Source: an uncultured Chitinophaga sp. (GTDB lineage Bacteria > Bacteroidota > Bacteroidia > Cytophagales > Cyclobacteriaceae). From it: a stretch of 64,000 bases of DNA. The notes below the pieces were generated by a model. The model was not told the DNA's origin. It saw nothing but the letters and a program-made list of their open reading frames with translations, and ran no database searches. This document shows, one piece after another, positions 46,301 to 53,931 of this stretch (position 1 is the first letter of the stretch; every line of letters starts with the position of its first letter). The position numbers and the translations under genes were made by a program. The stretch is from positions 124,001-188,000 of the forward strand of contig CABHOK010000004.1 in NCBI GenBank assembly GCA_902168205.1. The letters are read 5' to 3'.

Positions 46301-47285
46301 TCACGGAGATCTGCTGAATCAGAACCGGATATTTATCGTAGGACTTCCTTATGCCGGTAAAGAGTTGCTGCTGAATAATTTTTCGTGCGTTATAAATTTA
46401 CGCACCGATCTTAAAAAAGCGATTCCTGCCAACAAGCAGAATGTAATTGTAATAAAACATTTTGAGCACGGTATTGACGATCACACGATCAATGATGATA
46501 AGTTAAAGATCATTCAGCAACTGGTGGACGAGGATCGAAAGATCATTATTGCTTCTGTGGTGCAACCTGGTGCTATACTTGAGTTTTATGAGAAAGCTCT
46601 TGATCGTATAGATGAGAGTAAACCGGAGTGGGGCACCTATAAACACGCGGAGCAGATGTGGAAGAACATGCTGAGTGGTTTTGTTCTGTATTTTCAGCCG
46701 TTGTCGAAGGAGAATACACTCTTGTCCGACGATGTCTTTATCCGATCCGAACTTAATCACGGCCTATATTTGCCGACACTGGCATCGCATATTCCCAATG
46801 AGACAACCAATACCTATCCGTGCCAGGAAAATTTTGTGTTGAAAATTGAAGAGCTGGCTGATACGTATTATCACTCACTCTGGAATTCATTTTCTGATGC
46901 AGAGAAATTTCTGCTGCACGATCTGGCGAAAGATCGCTATGTAAACCTCAAGAACGTAAAGACTATTCGCCTGCTTCTTCAGAAAGGCGTGATCGTAGCA
47001 GATGATTCACTGCAGATCATGAACAGAAGCTTCAATAATTTTATTCTGTCGGTCGTGAACGAAGACGAAGAAGTGCAAATGGAAAAAGAACAAAGTAGTA
47101 GGGGAAGCTGGAATATAGTTCAATCCGTGTTGATCATTTTACTGATTGCCCTGATTGCTTTTATAGCGATTGCCCAGCAAGACTTGTTCCGTGATTTGAA
47201 TGTACTGATCGGTGCTTTTGGCTCTGCTATAGCGTTGATTACACGCTTCGGAGGATTGCTCAGCATCAAACCAAAAGATGGGTAG
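43386..47285 (+). CDS. Giant membrane sensor protein with degenerate P-loop domain
   Basis: The 1299-residue protein has no family I can name. Predicted membrane helices lie at about 11-31, 238-260, 273-296, 570-595, 636-655, 663-681, 698-716, 725-745, 760-780, 925-948 and 1243-1263. Segments 32-237 and 297-569 should be extracytoplasmic and look like sensor (Cache-type) domains; 790-920 may be a third. The cytoplasmic part (950-1240) has a Walker-A-like RIFIVGLPYAGKELLLNNF (986-993), with Glu where Ser/Thr is usual, NVIVIKHFE (1019-1027) and KIIIASVVQP (1052-1061), as in P-loop NTPases. A region at 1165-1220 (SFSDAEKFLLHDLAKDRYVN, LLLQKGVIVADD) resembles the winged helix of STAND-type ATPases. 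Domain assignments are inferences. Confidence 0.8.
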   Translation: MKLPGLTKKFWIVIATIIVVGLAFAYYLLVYVGERRADVIAQNYRMLKRIGDNSVELMKYYEVTIRNYRSIFPDKLRMQAGDNAQLAKLLEAQDLHCITSHVAKEPDWIYFRERGIDDCEVRTSVADFLAKAMPQSSCFDDFFLVKIIKGKKEMAGKDSLIAIAHQTFYNRIEIKKRDSLFSVDNGLESTPVIDVNLFGVPYKVFTNRIQVSNNESWVLCGAVKESTFNRKIHEVDTYTISIAILVLLFVLLSMPILKLVVMNAVERLRIVNVWFTGFSIIVGTALIVLILVAANHFFSHKGIVRVDLTRLSDSVKTRFLQELNTIYNQLYSIRNSAAMPDEGKTIAYENFFSRDSFFLKLKNKPQGAYPYLPDTAKLNSNFHYPFTNQVMWLDVRGDQLFTLATQSVNSFNLGTREYFIKAKDGDLWTLPGNDGKQKFSLQSIRSFRSGRNAAGFGVPLSGGKASVLAVSSKLHSIMAPLLPPGFGYCIIDNKGEVWFHSDRLRNMQENFFEETEHNEKMRAAIAGRMKVGLDASYDHRGHQMYIQPIDNLPLYLVTFYDLDYYKSPLVLTMGYASLLIFLMFSLIGIQLLLQFVSVYRPTKLKIRRFYLSWLRPRKMNEEQSKELCHEIREKYTRSILTLGTLAIVSMVFLLIDHNASVTFGFLVLPLYILVFQYLLFERENIRKKDADAKIIRHSFVWLSVILIVLVNFFIAPFADGFDVAVWVQVFFLVILLSGYFIGGIKKIAGFDFVKGHQQNLYFVMIFLWLGVVSVLPVIGFYRMAYHEESLTWTKYLQWDIAQAEEKRNADLKKELVAYKNVIDTLGEESNYLDVTGNFKRTSVLEKGYTQDSSKHRYTFEFLSRPPMSKILNSTFPVLQASAGDGKWCWYETEDECNVAMKFIPDEGAPRYYTVTRSYFDLHGSNYFVLFIILLLGFFYLIYHVTLFAVRNIFGLGVVLDSRLIKDSHAEISHGDLLNQNRIFIVGLPYAGKELLLNNFSCVINLRTDLKKAIPANKQNVIVIKHFEHGIDDHTINDDKLKIIQQLVDEDRKIIIASVVQPGAILEFYEKALDRIDESKPEWGTYKHAEQMWKNMLSGFVLYFQPLSKENTLLSDDVFIRSELNHGLYLPTLASHIPNETTNTYPCQENFVLKIEELADTYYHSLWNSFSDAEKFLLHDLAKDRYVNLKNVKTIRLLLQKGVIVADDSLQIMNRSFNNFILSVVNEDEEVQMEKEQSSRGSWNIVQSVLIILLIALIAFIAIAQQDLFRDLNVLIGAFGSAIALITRFGGLLSIKPKDG

Positions 47286-47298
47286 AAGCAACTAAAGA

Positions 47299-47333
47299 AG
47301 TATACTGTTTGCTGGTTATGCAAACAGTATACT
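47299..47333. terminator. Bidirectional terminator-like hairpin
   Basis: AGTATACTGTTTGC pairs perfectly (14 bp) with GCAAACAGTATACT around a 7-base loop. It lies between the convergent stops of the giant membrane protein gene and maeB. The flanks are AT-rich but lack a long T run. Confidence 0.65.
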
Positions 47334-47365
47334 ATATAATCTTTCAATCTTCCTGATTTTTAACC

Positions 47366-49645
47366 CTATAGATGGTCGTTCTGCTCATGCAACTGTGCAT
47401 CCACAACGGCAATAGCAGCCATGTTTACGATCTCGCGGATGGAACTTCCAAGCTGAAGAACGTGAACAGGTTTTTTCATACCTAACAGGATCGGACCGAT
47501 CGCTTCTGCACCTCCGATCTCCATCAGTAATTTATAGGCTATATTTCCGGAGGCGAGGTTCGGGAAGATCAATGTGTTGGCTCCTTCTTTTGCTAGCGCG
47601 CTAAAGGGGAATGTTTCCTGTTGCAGAGCAGTGTTCAATGCTACATTTGCCTGTATATCTCCTTCTACAACCAGGGAAGGATTTTTTGTTTTGGCAATAC
47701 GCACTGCTTCGCGACTCTTCTCGGGTATTTCGCCCTTAGACGAACCAAAGTTTGAATAGGACAACACAGCAATGCGCGGATCCATATCAAAGAATTTCAC
47801 ACCGCGTGCGGTGAGTTCAATGATTCCGGCAAGCTCCTGTGCATTTGGATCAACGTTAACCGTTGTATCGGCAAAGAAGAATGTTCCTTTTTTGTTGGTA
47901 ATTATATACATACCGGCAACGCGTTCAACGCCATCTGCTGTACCGATGATTTGAAGGGAAGGCAGAATGGTTTTGGGGTAATCTTTTGTAAGGCCACTCA
48001 CCAAGGCATCTGCATCACCAAACTCCACCATCATGGCGCCAAAATAATTTCGCTCGCGCATCATGCGTACGCTATCCAGGTATGTTAACCCTTTGCGTTG
48101 ACGTTTCTTATAGAGTACTTCGGCATAGCGCTTCACCATATCGTCATCCTCGCGCGGATAATATATAGGGCAATCGTGCAGGTCGAGGTTGTGCTCTTCA
48201 ATCAGGGCGTGTATCTCTTCACGGTTTCCTAACAATATAGGCAGTGCTATACCTTCATCTTTCAGTATTTGTGCTGCCTTCAGAATTTTATGGTGGTTCG
48301 CTTCAGCAAATACAACGCGCTTCGGATTCTTTTTGGCGCGATCAATAATACGCGACATCAGTTTCTGATCGATACCAATGCGCTGTTGCAATTCGTGGTG
48401 ATAGGCTGTCCAATCGGTAATAGGATATTTTGCTATACCTGAATCCATCGCAGCTCTGGCAACAGCAGGCGATACCGTAGTAATCAGGCGTGGATCAAGC
48501 GGCTTCGGTATTAGGTACTCACGACCGAATTGTATCTTGTCAGTACCGTATGCTTTTACAACCATATCGGGTACAGGTTCTTTGGCAAGCTCAGCCAGTG
48601 CATATACCGCAGCGAGCTTCATTGCTTCATTGATTTCAGTAGCGCGTACATCGAGCGCACCACGGAATATATATGGGAAGCCCAATACGTTGTTTACCTG
48701 GTTAGGATGATCAGAACGACCCGTAGCTAATATAGCATCTTCGCGTGTTTTGCGAGCGAGGTTGTAATCGATCTCCGGGTTCGGATTGGACAATGCAAAC
48801 ACGATCGGATCTTTTGCCATGTTGTTCAGATCTTCCGGTGTAATAGCATCGGCAACGGAAAGTCCGATGAATACATCAGCACCTTTCATTGCTTCCTGCA
48901 AGGTGTTGATCTTCGTATCGAGTACAAATTGTTTTTTAATATCATCAAGACCTGTGCGGGTAGTATTCAATACACCCTTACTGTCGCACATGATGATGTT
49001 CTCTTTCTTTGCGCCCAGCGCTATATATAGTTTGGTACAGCTTACAGCAGCAGCACCGGCACCATTTACAACGATCTTAATGTCTTCAATTTTTTTACCG
49101 ACAATCTCCAGTGCATTCAACAAGGCAGCACATGAAATGATAGCCGTGCCATGCTGGTCATCGTGCATGATCGGAATGTTCATCTTCTCGCGCAACTCAG
49201 TCTCAATCTTGAAACACTCCGGAGCTTTGATGTCTTCGAGGTTAACACCGCCAAATGTAGGCTCGAGTGATTTAACGATCTTGATAAATGCATCCGGATC
49301 TTTCTCATCGATCTCGATATCGAATACATCAATGCCGGCAAATTTTTTAAAGAGTACACCTTTACCTTCCATTACCGGCTTGGAAGCTTCGGGACCGATG
49401 TCGCCTAATCCCAGTACAGCCGTACCGTTGGATATAACCGCTACCAGGTTCCCCTTGGAAGTATACTTGTAAACATCTTCTTTGTTAGCATGAATTTCTT
49501 TGCAAGGCTCTGCTACACCCGGCGAGTACGCCAGGGCGAGGTCGAGCTGTGAGCTCAATACTTTGGTTGGAACAACTTCAATCTTACCCGGCTGACCCTG
49601 CATGTGATAGTTGAGGGCATCCTGCTTTCTGATCTTAATCGACAT
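47366..49645 (-). CDS. maeB: NADP-dependent malic enzyme with phosphotransacetylase-like domain
   Basis: Decarboxylates malate to pyruvate with reduction of NADP+, supplying NADPH and pyruvate. The 759-residue protein has an N-terminal malic domain (SQLDLALAYSPGVAEPCKEI, YTSKGNLVAVISNGTAVLGL, IMHDDQHGTAIISCAALLNA), a Rossmann NAD(P) domain (VVNGAGAAAVSCTKLYIALG, PIVFALSNPNPEI), and a C-terminal phosphotransacetylase-like domain (from about residue 430: AKKNPKRVVFAEANHHKILK, ALVSGLTKDYPKT), which is usually regulatory in this family. The start, order and length are normal. A TAnnTTTG box lies 18 bases upstream. Confidence 0.96.
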   Translation of the reverse strand: MSIKIRKQDALNYHMQGQPGKIEVVPTKVLSSQLDLALAYSPGVAEPCKEIHANKEDVYKYTSKGNLVAVISNGTAVLGLGDIGPEASKPVMEGKGVLFKKFAGIDVFDIEIDEKDPDAFIKIVKSLEPTFGGVNLEDIKAPECFKIETELREKMNIPIMHDDQHGTAIISCAALLNALEIVGKKIEDIKIVVNGAGAAAVSCTKLYIALGAKKENIIMCDSKGVLNTTRTGLDDIKKQFVLDTKINTLQEAMKGADVFIGLSVADAITPEDLNNMAKDPIVFALSNPNPEIDYNLARKTREDAILATGRSDHPNQVNNVLGFPYIFRGALDVRATEINEAMKLAAVYALAELAKEPVPDMVVKAYGTDKIQFGREYLIPKPLDPRLITTVSPAVARAAMDSGIAKYPITDWTAYHHELQQRIGIDQKLMSRIIDRAKKNPKRVVFAEANHHKILKAAQILKDEGIALPILLGNREEIHALIEEHNLDLHDCPIYYPREDDDMVKRYAEVLYKKRQRKGLTYLDSVRMMRERNYFGAMMVEFGDADALVSGLTKDYPKTILPSLQIIGTADGVERVAGMYIITNKKGTFFFADTTVNVDPNAQELAGIIELTARGVKFFDMDPRIAVLSYSNFGSSKGEIPEKSREAVRIAKTKNPSLVVEGDIQANVALNTALQQETFPFSALAKEGANTLIFPNLASGNIAYKLLMEIGGAEAIGPILLGMKKPVHVLQLGSSIREIVNMAAIAVVDAQLHEQNDHL

Positions 49646-49662
49646 AGTATGAAATTAGACGC

Positions 49663-49670
49663 CAAATATA
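49663..49670 (-). promoter_or_regulatory. Candidate -7 box of maeB
   Basis: TATATTTG on the minus strand matches TAnnTTTG and ends 17 bases before the maeB ATG. No clear TTG is found at 19 bases. Confidence 0.5.
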
Positions 49671-49790
49671 ATCAGTGAATATTGAAAGAGAAGCTTCAAT
49701 ATTTTTTCAAAACTGGAATAGAATGCGGAATTTGCCGCGCTGTTACACGGCTTGTGTAACGCTGAAATACTTTAACACGAACATCTTGCG

Positions 49791-50531
49791 ATGGAAAAAT
49801 CAGATATGATCTACGGTACCCGTGCAGTAATGGAAGCAATTGCTGCCGGAAAAGAGATTGAAAAAATTATGATCCAGTCGGGACTCAGTAACGATCTTAT
49901 CAAAGAGCTTATTACTACTGCGCGCAGCCGAAACGTGCCCTTCACGTTTGTGCCGTTGGAAAAACTGAAGCGCATGTCATCCAAAAATCACCAAGGAGTT
50001 ATATGCCTCTTGGCAGCAGTATCTTTTGCTTCGCTGGATAATTTGATTGATCGCGCTTACAGTGAAGGGCGTGAGCCGTTTTTTCTTTTGCTTGATCGTA
50101 TAACAGACGTACGAAATTTTGGAGCGATTGCACGTACTGCCGAATGTGCCGGGCTGGACGGAATTGTTATAGGCGAAAAAGGAAATGCTCCCATCACCAG
50201 CGATGCCATGAAGACATCAGCCGGTGCGCTGAACCATTTACCCGTGTGCCGTGAAAGAGATTTAAAGAAGACGTTGCAACTGCTTCGCGACAATGGTATA
50301 CGTGTAGTAGCATGTACAGAAAAAGCGAGTAAAGATCTGTATGAAGTAAATCTCACCGGACCTATAGCATTGATCATGGGCTCCGAAGAAGATGGCATCT
50401 CCGATCCATTACTTCGCGAAGCCGATGAACTCGCCAAGATCCCCATGAAAGGAAGGATAGGCTCCCTCAACGTATCCGTAGCCGCAGGCGTAGCCATCTA
50501 CGAAGTAGTCCGCCAGAAGATAAAAGTATAA
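49791..50531 (+). CDS. rlmB: 23S rRNA (guanosine-2'-O)-methyltransferase, RlmB type
   Basis: TrmH/SpoU-family enzyme; in E. coli RlmB methylates G2251 of 23S rRNA. The 246-residue protein has the N-terminal substrate-binding domain (MIYGTRAVMEAIAAGKEIEK, SSKNHQGVICLLA) and the SPOUT knot domain with motif 1 LLLDRITDVRNFGAIARTAE, motif 2 ALIMGSEEDGISDPLL and motif 3 RIGSLNVSVAAGVAIYEV. All three are intact. CATCTTGCG directly precedes the ATG. It ends before a shared terminator with the convergent rocD. Confidence 0.93.
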   Translation: MEKSDMIYGTRAVMEAIAAGKEIEKIMIQSGLSNDLIKELITTARSRNVPFTFVPLEKLKRMSSKNHQGVICLLAAVSFASLDNLIDRAYSEGREPFFLLLDRITDVRNFGAIARTAECAGLDGIVIGEKGNAPITSDAMKTSAGALNHLPVCRERDLKKTLQLLRDNGIRVVACTEKASKDLYEVNLTGPIALIMGSEEDGISDPLLREADELAKIPMKGRIGSLNVSVAAGVAIYEVVRQKIKV

Positions 50532-50550
50532 TTATATACCAGCTAAAAAA

Positions 50551-50585
50551 CAAAGGGCTTCTCATAATCCATGAGAAGCCCTTTG
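50551..50585. terminator. Bidirectional terminator between rlmB and rocD
   Basis: CAAAGGGCTTCTCAT pairs perfectly (15 bp) with ATGAGAAGCCCTTTG around AATCC. A-rich and T-rich flanks serve both strands. Confidence 0.85.
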
Positions 50586-50613
50586 TGTATATAGTATATT
50601 TTGTATTTACTTC

Positions 50614-51852
50614 TTACCTCTTAAAACTCAGCACACTCTTTTCAATAATATCACAACACTCATGCACCTGTTCTTCCGTAATAACCAACGGAGGTGCCAG
50701 GCGAATAATATTACCATGTGTAGGTTTAGCCAGTAAACCATTCTTCATAAAGTCCACACATATGTTCCAGGCAGTTTTACTTTCTGGTGAGTCGTTAATA
50801 ACAATTGCATTGAGTAGACCTTTACCGCGTACTAACGTGATGAGATCTGTTTTCTTTTGAAGCGCCAGCATGCGCTCGCGGAAAACTATACCGAGCTTCA
50901 TGGCGTTGTCTGCAAGGTTCTCGTCTTTTACTACCTGCAAAGCCTCTATACATACCGCTGCGGCCAATGGATTGCCACCGAAGGTAGAACCGTGCTCGCC
51001 TGGTTTGATCACGAGCATGATGTCATCATCCGCCAGTACACACGATACAGGCATTGTACCTCCTGATAAAGCTTTGCCGAGTATCAACAGATCAGGACGA
51101 ACATTTTCATAATCGGAAGCGAGTAATTTACCGGTACGAGCTATACCGGTTTGTATTTCGTCCATCATCAACAAAACATTGTGCTTGCGACAAAGTTGTT
51201 CAGCTGCTTTCAGATAACCATCAGCTGGTAAATATACTCCGGCTTCACCTTGTATGGGTTCGATCCAGAGCGCACATACATTCGGATTGGCAAGTGCTTT
51301 TGCCAAGGCATCAACATCATCGTATGCCACTACTTCAAAGCCGGGCATAAAAGGTCCGAAACCTTTGCGTGAATCAGGATCCGTAGAGGCCGATATAATA
51401 GTTGTAGTACGGCCATGAAAATTTTTCTTTACGGCTATAATTACCGCTTCATTATCCGGTATACCTTTTTTTGTATAGCCCCACTTGCGTGCGAGTTTGA
51501 TGGCACTTTCATTGGCTTCGGCACCGCTGTTCATGAACAATGCTTTCTGATACCCGAAGGTTTCGCAGATATACTTCTCGGCAACACCAAGTTTATCATT
51601 ATAGAAAGCGCGCGATGTAAGCGTAAGTTCTTTTGCCTGGTTTATTAAAGAATTGATGATGCGCGGGTGGCAGTGGCCCTGGTTAACGGCACTGTATGCG
51701 GAAAGAAAATCGTAGTAACGTTTTCCTTCAACATCCCAAACAAACACTCCTTCGCCTTTGCATAACACTACGGGAAGCGGGTGATAATTATGCGCACCAT
51801 ACTTGTCTTCCAATAGAATTGCCTGCTGGCTGGAGTTAATTGTTTCGATCAT
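50614..51852 (-). CDS. rocD: Ornithine aminotransferase
   Basis: A PLP enzyme converting ornithine and 2-oxoglutarate to glutamate semialdehyde and glutamate in arginine/proline metabolism. The 412-residue protein has the class III aminotransferase signature. The Schiff-base lysine is K260 in [16 protein letters not shown], the PLP-binding segment is [20 protein letters not shown], and [13 protein letters not shown] contains the PLP-contacting Asp. The N-terminal [20 protein letters not shown] matches ornithine aminotransferases closely. A TAnnTTTG box (51876-51883) lies 23 bases upstream. No linked arginine genes. Confidence 0.95.
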   Translation of the reverse strand: MIETINSSQQAILLEDKYGAHNYHPLPVVLCKGEGVFVWDVEGKRYYDFLSAYSAVNQGHCHPRIINSLINQAKELTLTSRAFYNDKLGVAEKYICETFGYQKALFMNSGAEANESAIKLARKWGYTKKGIPDNEAVIIAVKKNFHGRTTTIISASTDPDSRKGFGPFMPGFEVVAYDDVDALAKALANPNVCALWIEPIQGEAGVYLPADGYLKAAEQLCRKHNVLLMMDEIQTGIARTGKLLASDYENVRPDLLILGKALSGGTMPVSCVLADDDIMLVIKPGEHGSTFGGNPLAAAVCIEALQVVKDENLADNAMKLGIVFRERMLALQKKTDLITLVRGKGLLNAIVINDSPESKTAWNICVDFMKNGLLAKPTHGNIIRLAPPLVITEEQVHECCDIIEKSVLSFKR

Positions 51853-51875
51853 AGAACTTAGAATTTGTATTATTG

Positions 51876-51883
51876 CAAATCTA
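51876..51883 (-). promoter_or_regulatory. Candidate -7 box of rocD
   Basis: TAGATTTG on the minus strand matches TAnnTTTG, 23 bases upstream of the rocD ATG. No clear -33 TTG. Confidence 0.45.
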
Positions 51884-51938
51884 TCAAATAGGTATGGTAA
51901 AGCCTACACGATTAGAGTATAGCTAAAGTTATTTCGTT

Positions 51939-52510
51939 ATGAGCAAAACCGTTTTACGCCCGGAAGAGCAGATCTTTCGCAAAATTTATGTTGTACGAGA
52001 TCAGAAAATTTTACTTGGATGCTGATCTGGCAGAGTTGTGTGGAGTTCCCACAAAAGCGTTGAAGCAAGCCGTAAAAAGGAACGCAGATCGGTTCCCACA
52101 TGATTTTATGTTCGAGTTGTCTTCAGAAGAATGGAATTCTTTAAGGTCACAATTTGTGGCCTTAAACGATCATGAACTCGATGTTGAGCATTCACAATCA
52201 AAAGAGGTAAGCATACCAAGTATTTGCCCATGGCATTTACCGAGCAGGTGGTTGCCCATGCTTTCGTCTGTGCTGGAGAGTAACGTGCTGTAGATGTAAA
52301 TATTCAGATCATGCCGTGTATTTTGTAAAGATGCGCCAGAGGATCAACTCGTATCACGACCTGCTAACAAAAATTGAAAAACTTGAAGCATCTGACTTGC
52401 AGCAGAATGAGGATATCCGAAACATTTACGATGTCATTAAAGAACTTTTGGAACCTGCAGTGAAGTATCAGCGCCCGATTGGTTTTCGAACAAGTCGTGA
52501 TAAAGAATGA
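51939..52510 (+). pseudogene. ORF6N-domain protein, broken by several frameshifts
   Basis: The ATG at 51939 starts MSKTVLRPEEQIFRKIYVVR, then shifts frame near 52017, where one extra G separates it from LDADLAELCGVPTKALKQAV in the next frame. That frame reads NRADRFPHDFMFELSSEEW-type sequence (residues seen: RNADRFPHDFMFELS) typical of the ORF6N domain, then leaves frame again near 52206-52280, where KRGKHTKYLPMAFTEQ and MLSSVLESN lie in different frames. More single-base insertions occur at about 52314 and 52321-52325 before the C-terminal frame (KMRQRINSYHDLLTKIEKLE to GFRTSRDKE). At least four shifts rule out simple sequencing error. ORF6N proteins are phage- or mobile-element-associated DNA-binding proteins. 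Confidence 0.75.
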
Positions 52511-52555
52511 ATTCTAGTTGCCCGCTGTTGGTTGTTAAACATATATTTACAGCAA

Positions 52556-53884
52556 ATGGAAATTCTTTTTTTATTGGTAGGGGTTAGTGTCGGTGTGGTA
52601 GCCGCGTGGCTCGTTTTTAAATTCAAATCTTCGGCAGAAGCGCAATCAGCCGGCTCTGCTATAGTACTGGAACAGGAAAAAAATAAAACACTTCAGCACC
52701 AGGTACAGGAGCTTAAGCACGAGCTTGAAGGCGAACGCCACAAAGTACTGGAAGTGAATAACAGTCTTGCTGCATCGGAAGCAGATTACCGGAACCTGCA
52801 GGAAAAATTACAGGACCAGCGCAAGGAGCTTGAAACACTGAATGAAAAATTTACACTCCAATTCAAGAACCTGGCGAATGAAATTTTTGAAGAGAAGAGT
52901 AAAAAATTTACCGATCAGAATAAAACAAACCTGTATGATCTGTTAAAACCACTCGGTGAAAAGATCACCGAGTTTGAGAAGCGCGTAGAGGAAACACATA
53001 AAGATACAATCTCGCGAAGTTCTGCCTTGCGTGAGCAGCTCGAGAACCTGCAGAAACTGAATGTGCAGATGACGCGCGAAGCGGAGAACCTGACGCGCGC
53101 ATTACGCGGTGATTCTAAAACACAAGGTGCCTGGGGTGAATTTATACTGGAAAGTATATTGGAGAAATCAGGACTCGAAAGAGATCGCGAATATTTTATA
53201 CAGGAGTCATTCACAACGGTAGAAGGCAGATTACGCCCCGATGTAATTATACGTTTGCCGGAAAACAAACACGTTATCATCGACTCGAAAGTTAGTCTTA
53301 CGGCGTATAACAATTTTGTGAATGCGGAAACGGAAGAAGAGAAGATCGTTCACCTCAAGAGCCATCTTACCTCCATCCGTCAGCACATGAAATTGTTGGG
53401 TGATAAAAACTATCATAAGAATATAGGGGGTGAAGGTAATGGCAGTCTTGATTTTGTGATCATGTTCATTCCGATTGAACCTGCCTATATACTCGCGATA
53501 CAAAGCGAAAAGACATTGTACGAAGAAGCACTTGAGAAGCGAATTGTATTTGTGAGTCCTACATTGCTGATACCATCGTTGCAACTCATCAAGAATACAT
53601 GGAAGCAGGAGTACCAGACACGCCACGTGCTGGATATAGCCAATAAAGCCGGTGACTTATACGATAAATTTGTAGGCTTCTCGGAAGACCTGATCACTCT
53701 CGGTCGTCACCTGGAGACTTCCAAAAAATTCTACGAAGAGTCGATGAAAAAATTATCGGTAGGAAGCGGAAACCTGGTGCGCAGAGTAGAAGACTTGAAA
53801 AAGCTTGGTGCAAAGGCCAGCAAGACTATAGATTCAAACCTGCTGAAACGCTCCGAAGATCAGGCTGATCTGTTTGATAAATAA
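52556..53884 (+). CDS. rmuC: DNA recombination protein RmuC
   Basis: RmuC is a membrane-anchored nuclease-like protein that limits rearrangement at inverted repeats. From the ATG at 52556 the protein is about 442 residues, with an N-terminal membrane helix (MEILFLLVGVSVGVVAAWLV), a long coiled coil (about 40-180), then the conserved nuclease-like core GAWGEFILESILEKSGLERD, EGRLRPDVIIRLPENKHVII and DSKVSLTAYNNF, where the D/E/K residues resemble a PD-(D/E)xK site. C-terminal segments include FVIMFIPIEPAYILAI and VFVSPTLLIPSLQLI. The in-frame ATG at 52532 would add eight residues before the helix. Confidence 0.95.
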   Translation: MEILFLLVGVSVGVVAAWLVFKFKSSAEAQSAGSAIVLEQEKNKTLQHQVQELKHELEGERHKVLEVNNSLAASEADYRNLQEKLQDQRKELETLNEKFTLQFKNLANEIFEEKSKKFTDQNKTNLYDLLKPLGEKITEFEKRVEETHKDTISRSSALREQLENLQKLNVQMTREAENLTRALRGDSKTQGAWGEFILESILEKSGLERDREYFIQESFTTVEGRLRPDVIIRLPENKHVIIDSKVSLTAYNNFVNAETEEEKIVHLKSHLTSIRQHMKLLGDKNYHKNIGGEGNGSLDFVIMFIPIEPAYILAIQSEKTLYEEALEKRIVFVSPTLLIPSLQLIKNTWKQEYQTRHVLDIANKAGDLYDKFVGFSEDLITLGRHLETSKKFYEESMKKLSVGSGNLVRRVEDLKKLGAKASKTIDSNLLKRSEDQADLFDK

Positions 53885-53888
53885 AATA

Positions 53889-53922
53889 GATAGTGCCTCT
53901 GTCAATGATAACAGAGGCACTA
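53889..53922. terminator. Bidirectional hairpin between rmuC and the thioredoxin gene
   Basis: ATAGTGCCTCTGT pairs perfectly with ACAGAGGCACTAT (13 bp) around CAATGATA, between convergent stops. The T run is weak on both sides. Confidence 0.65.
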
Positions 53923-53931
53923 TCTATAATA

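Noticed and set aside
48786-49472. A 228-codon open frame antisense to maeB
   Set aside because: maeB is intact and highly conserved on the other strand. The antisense protein is low-complexity and has no recognisable motif.
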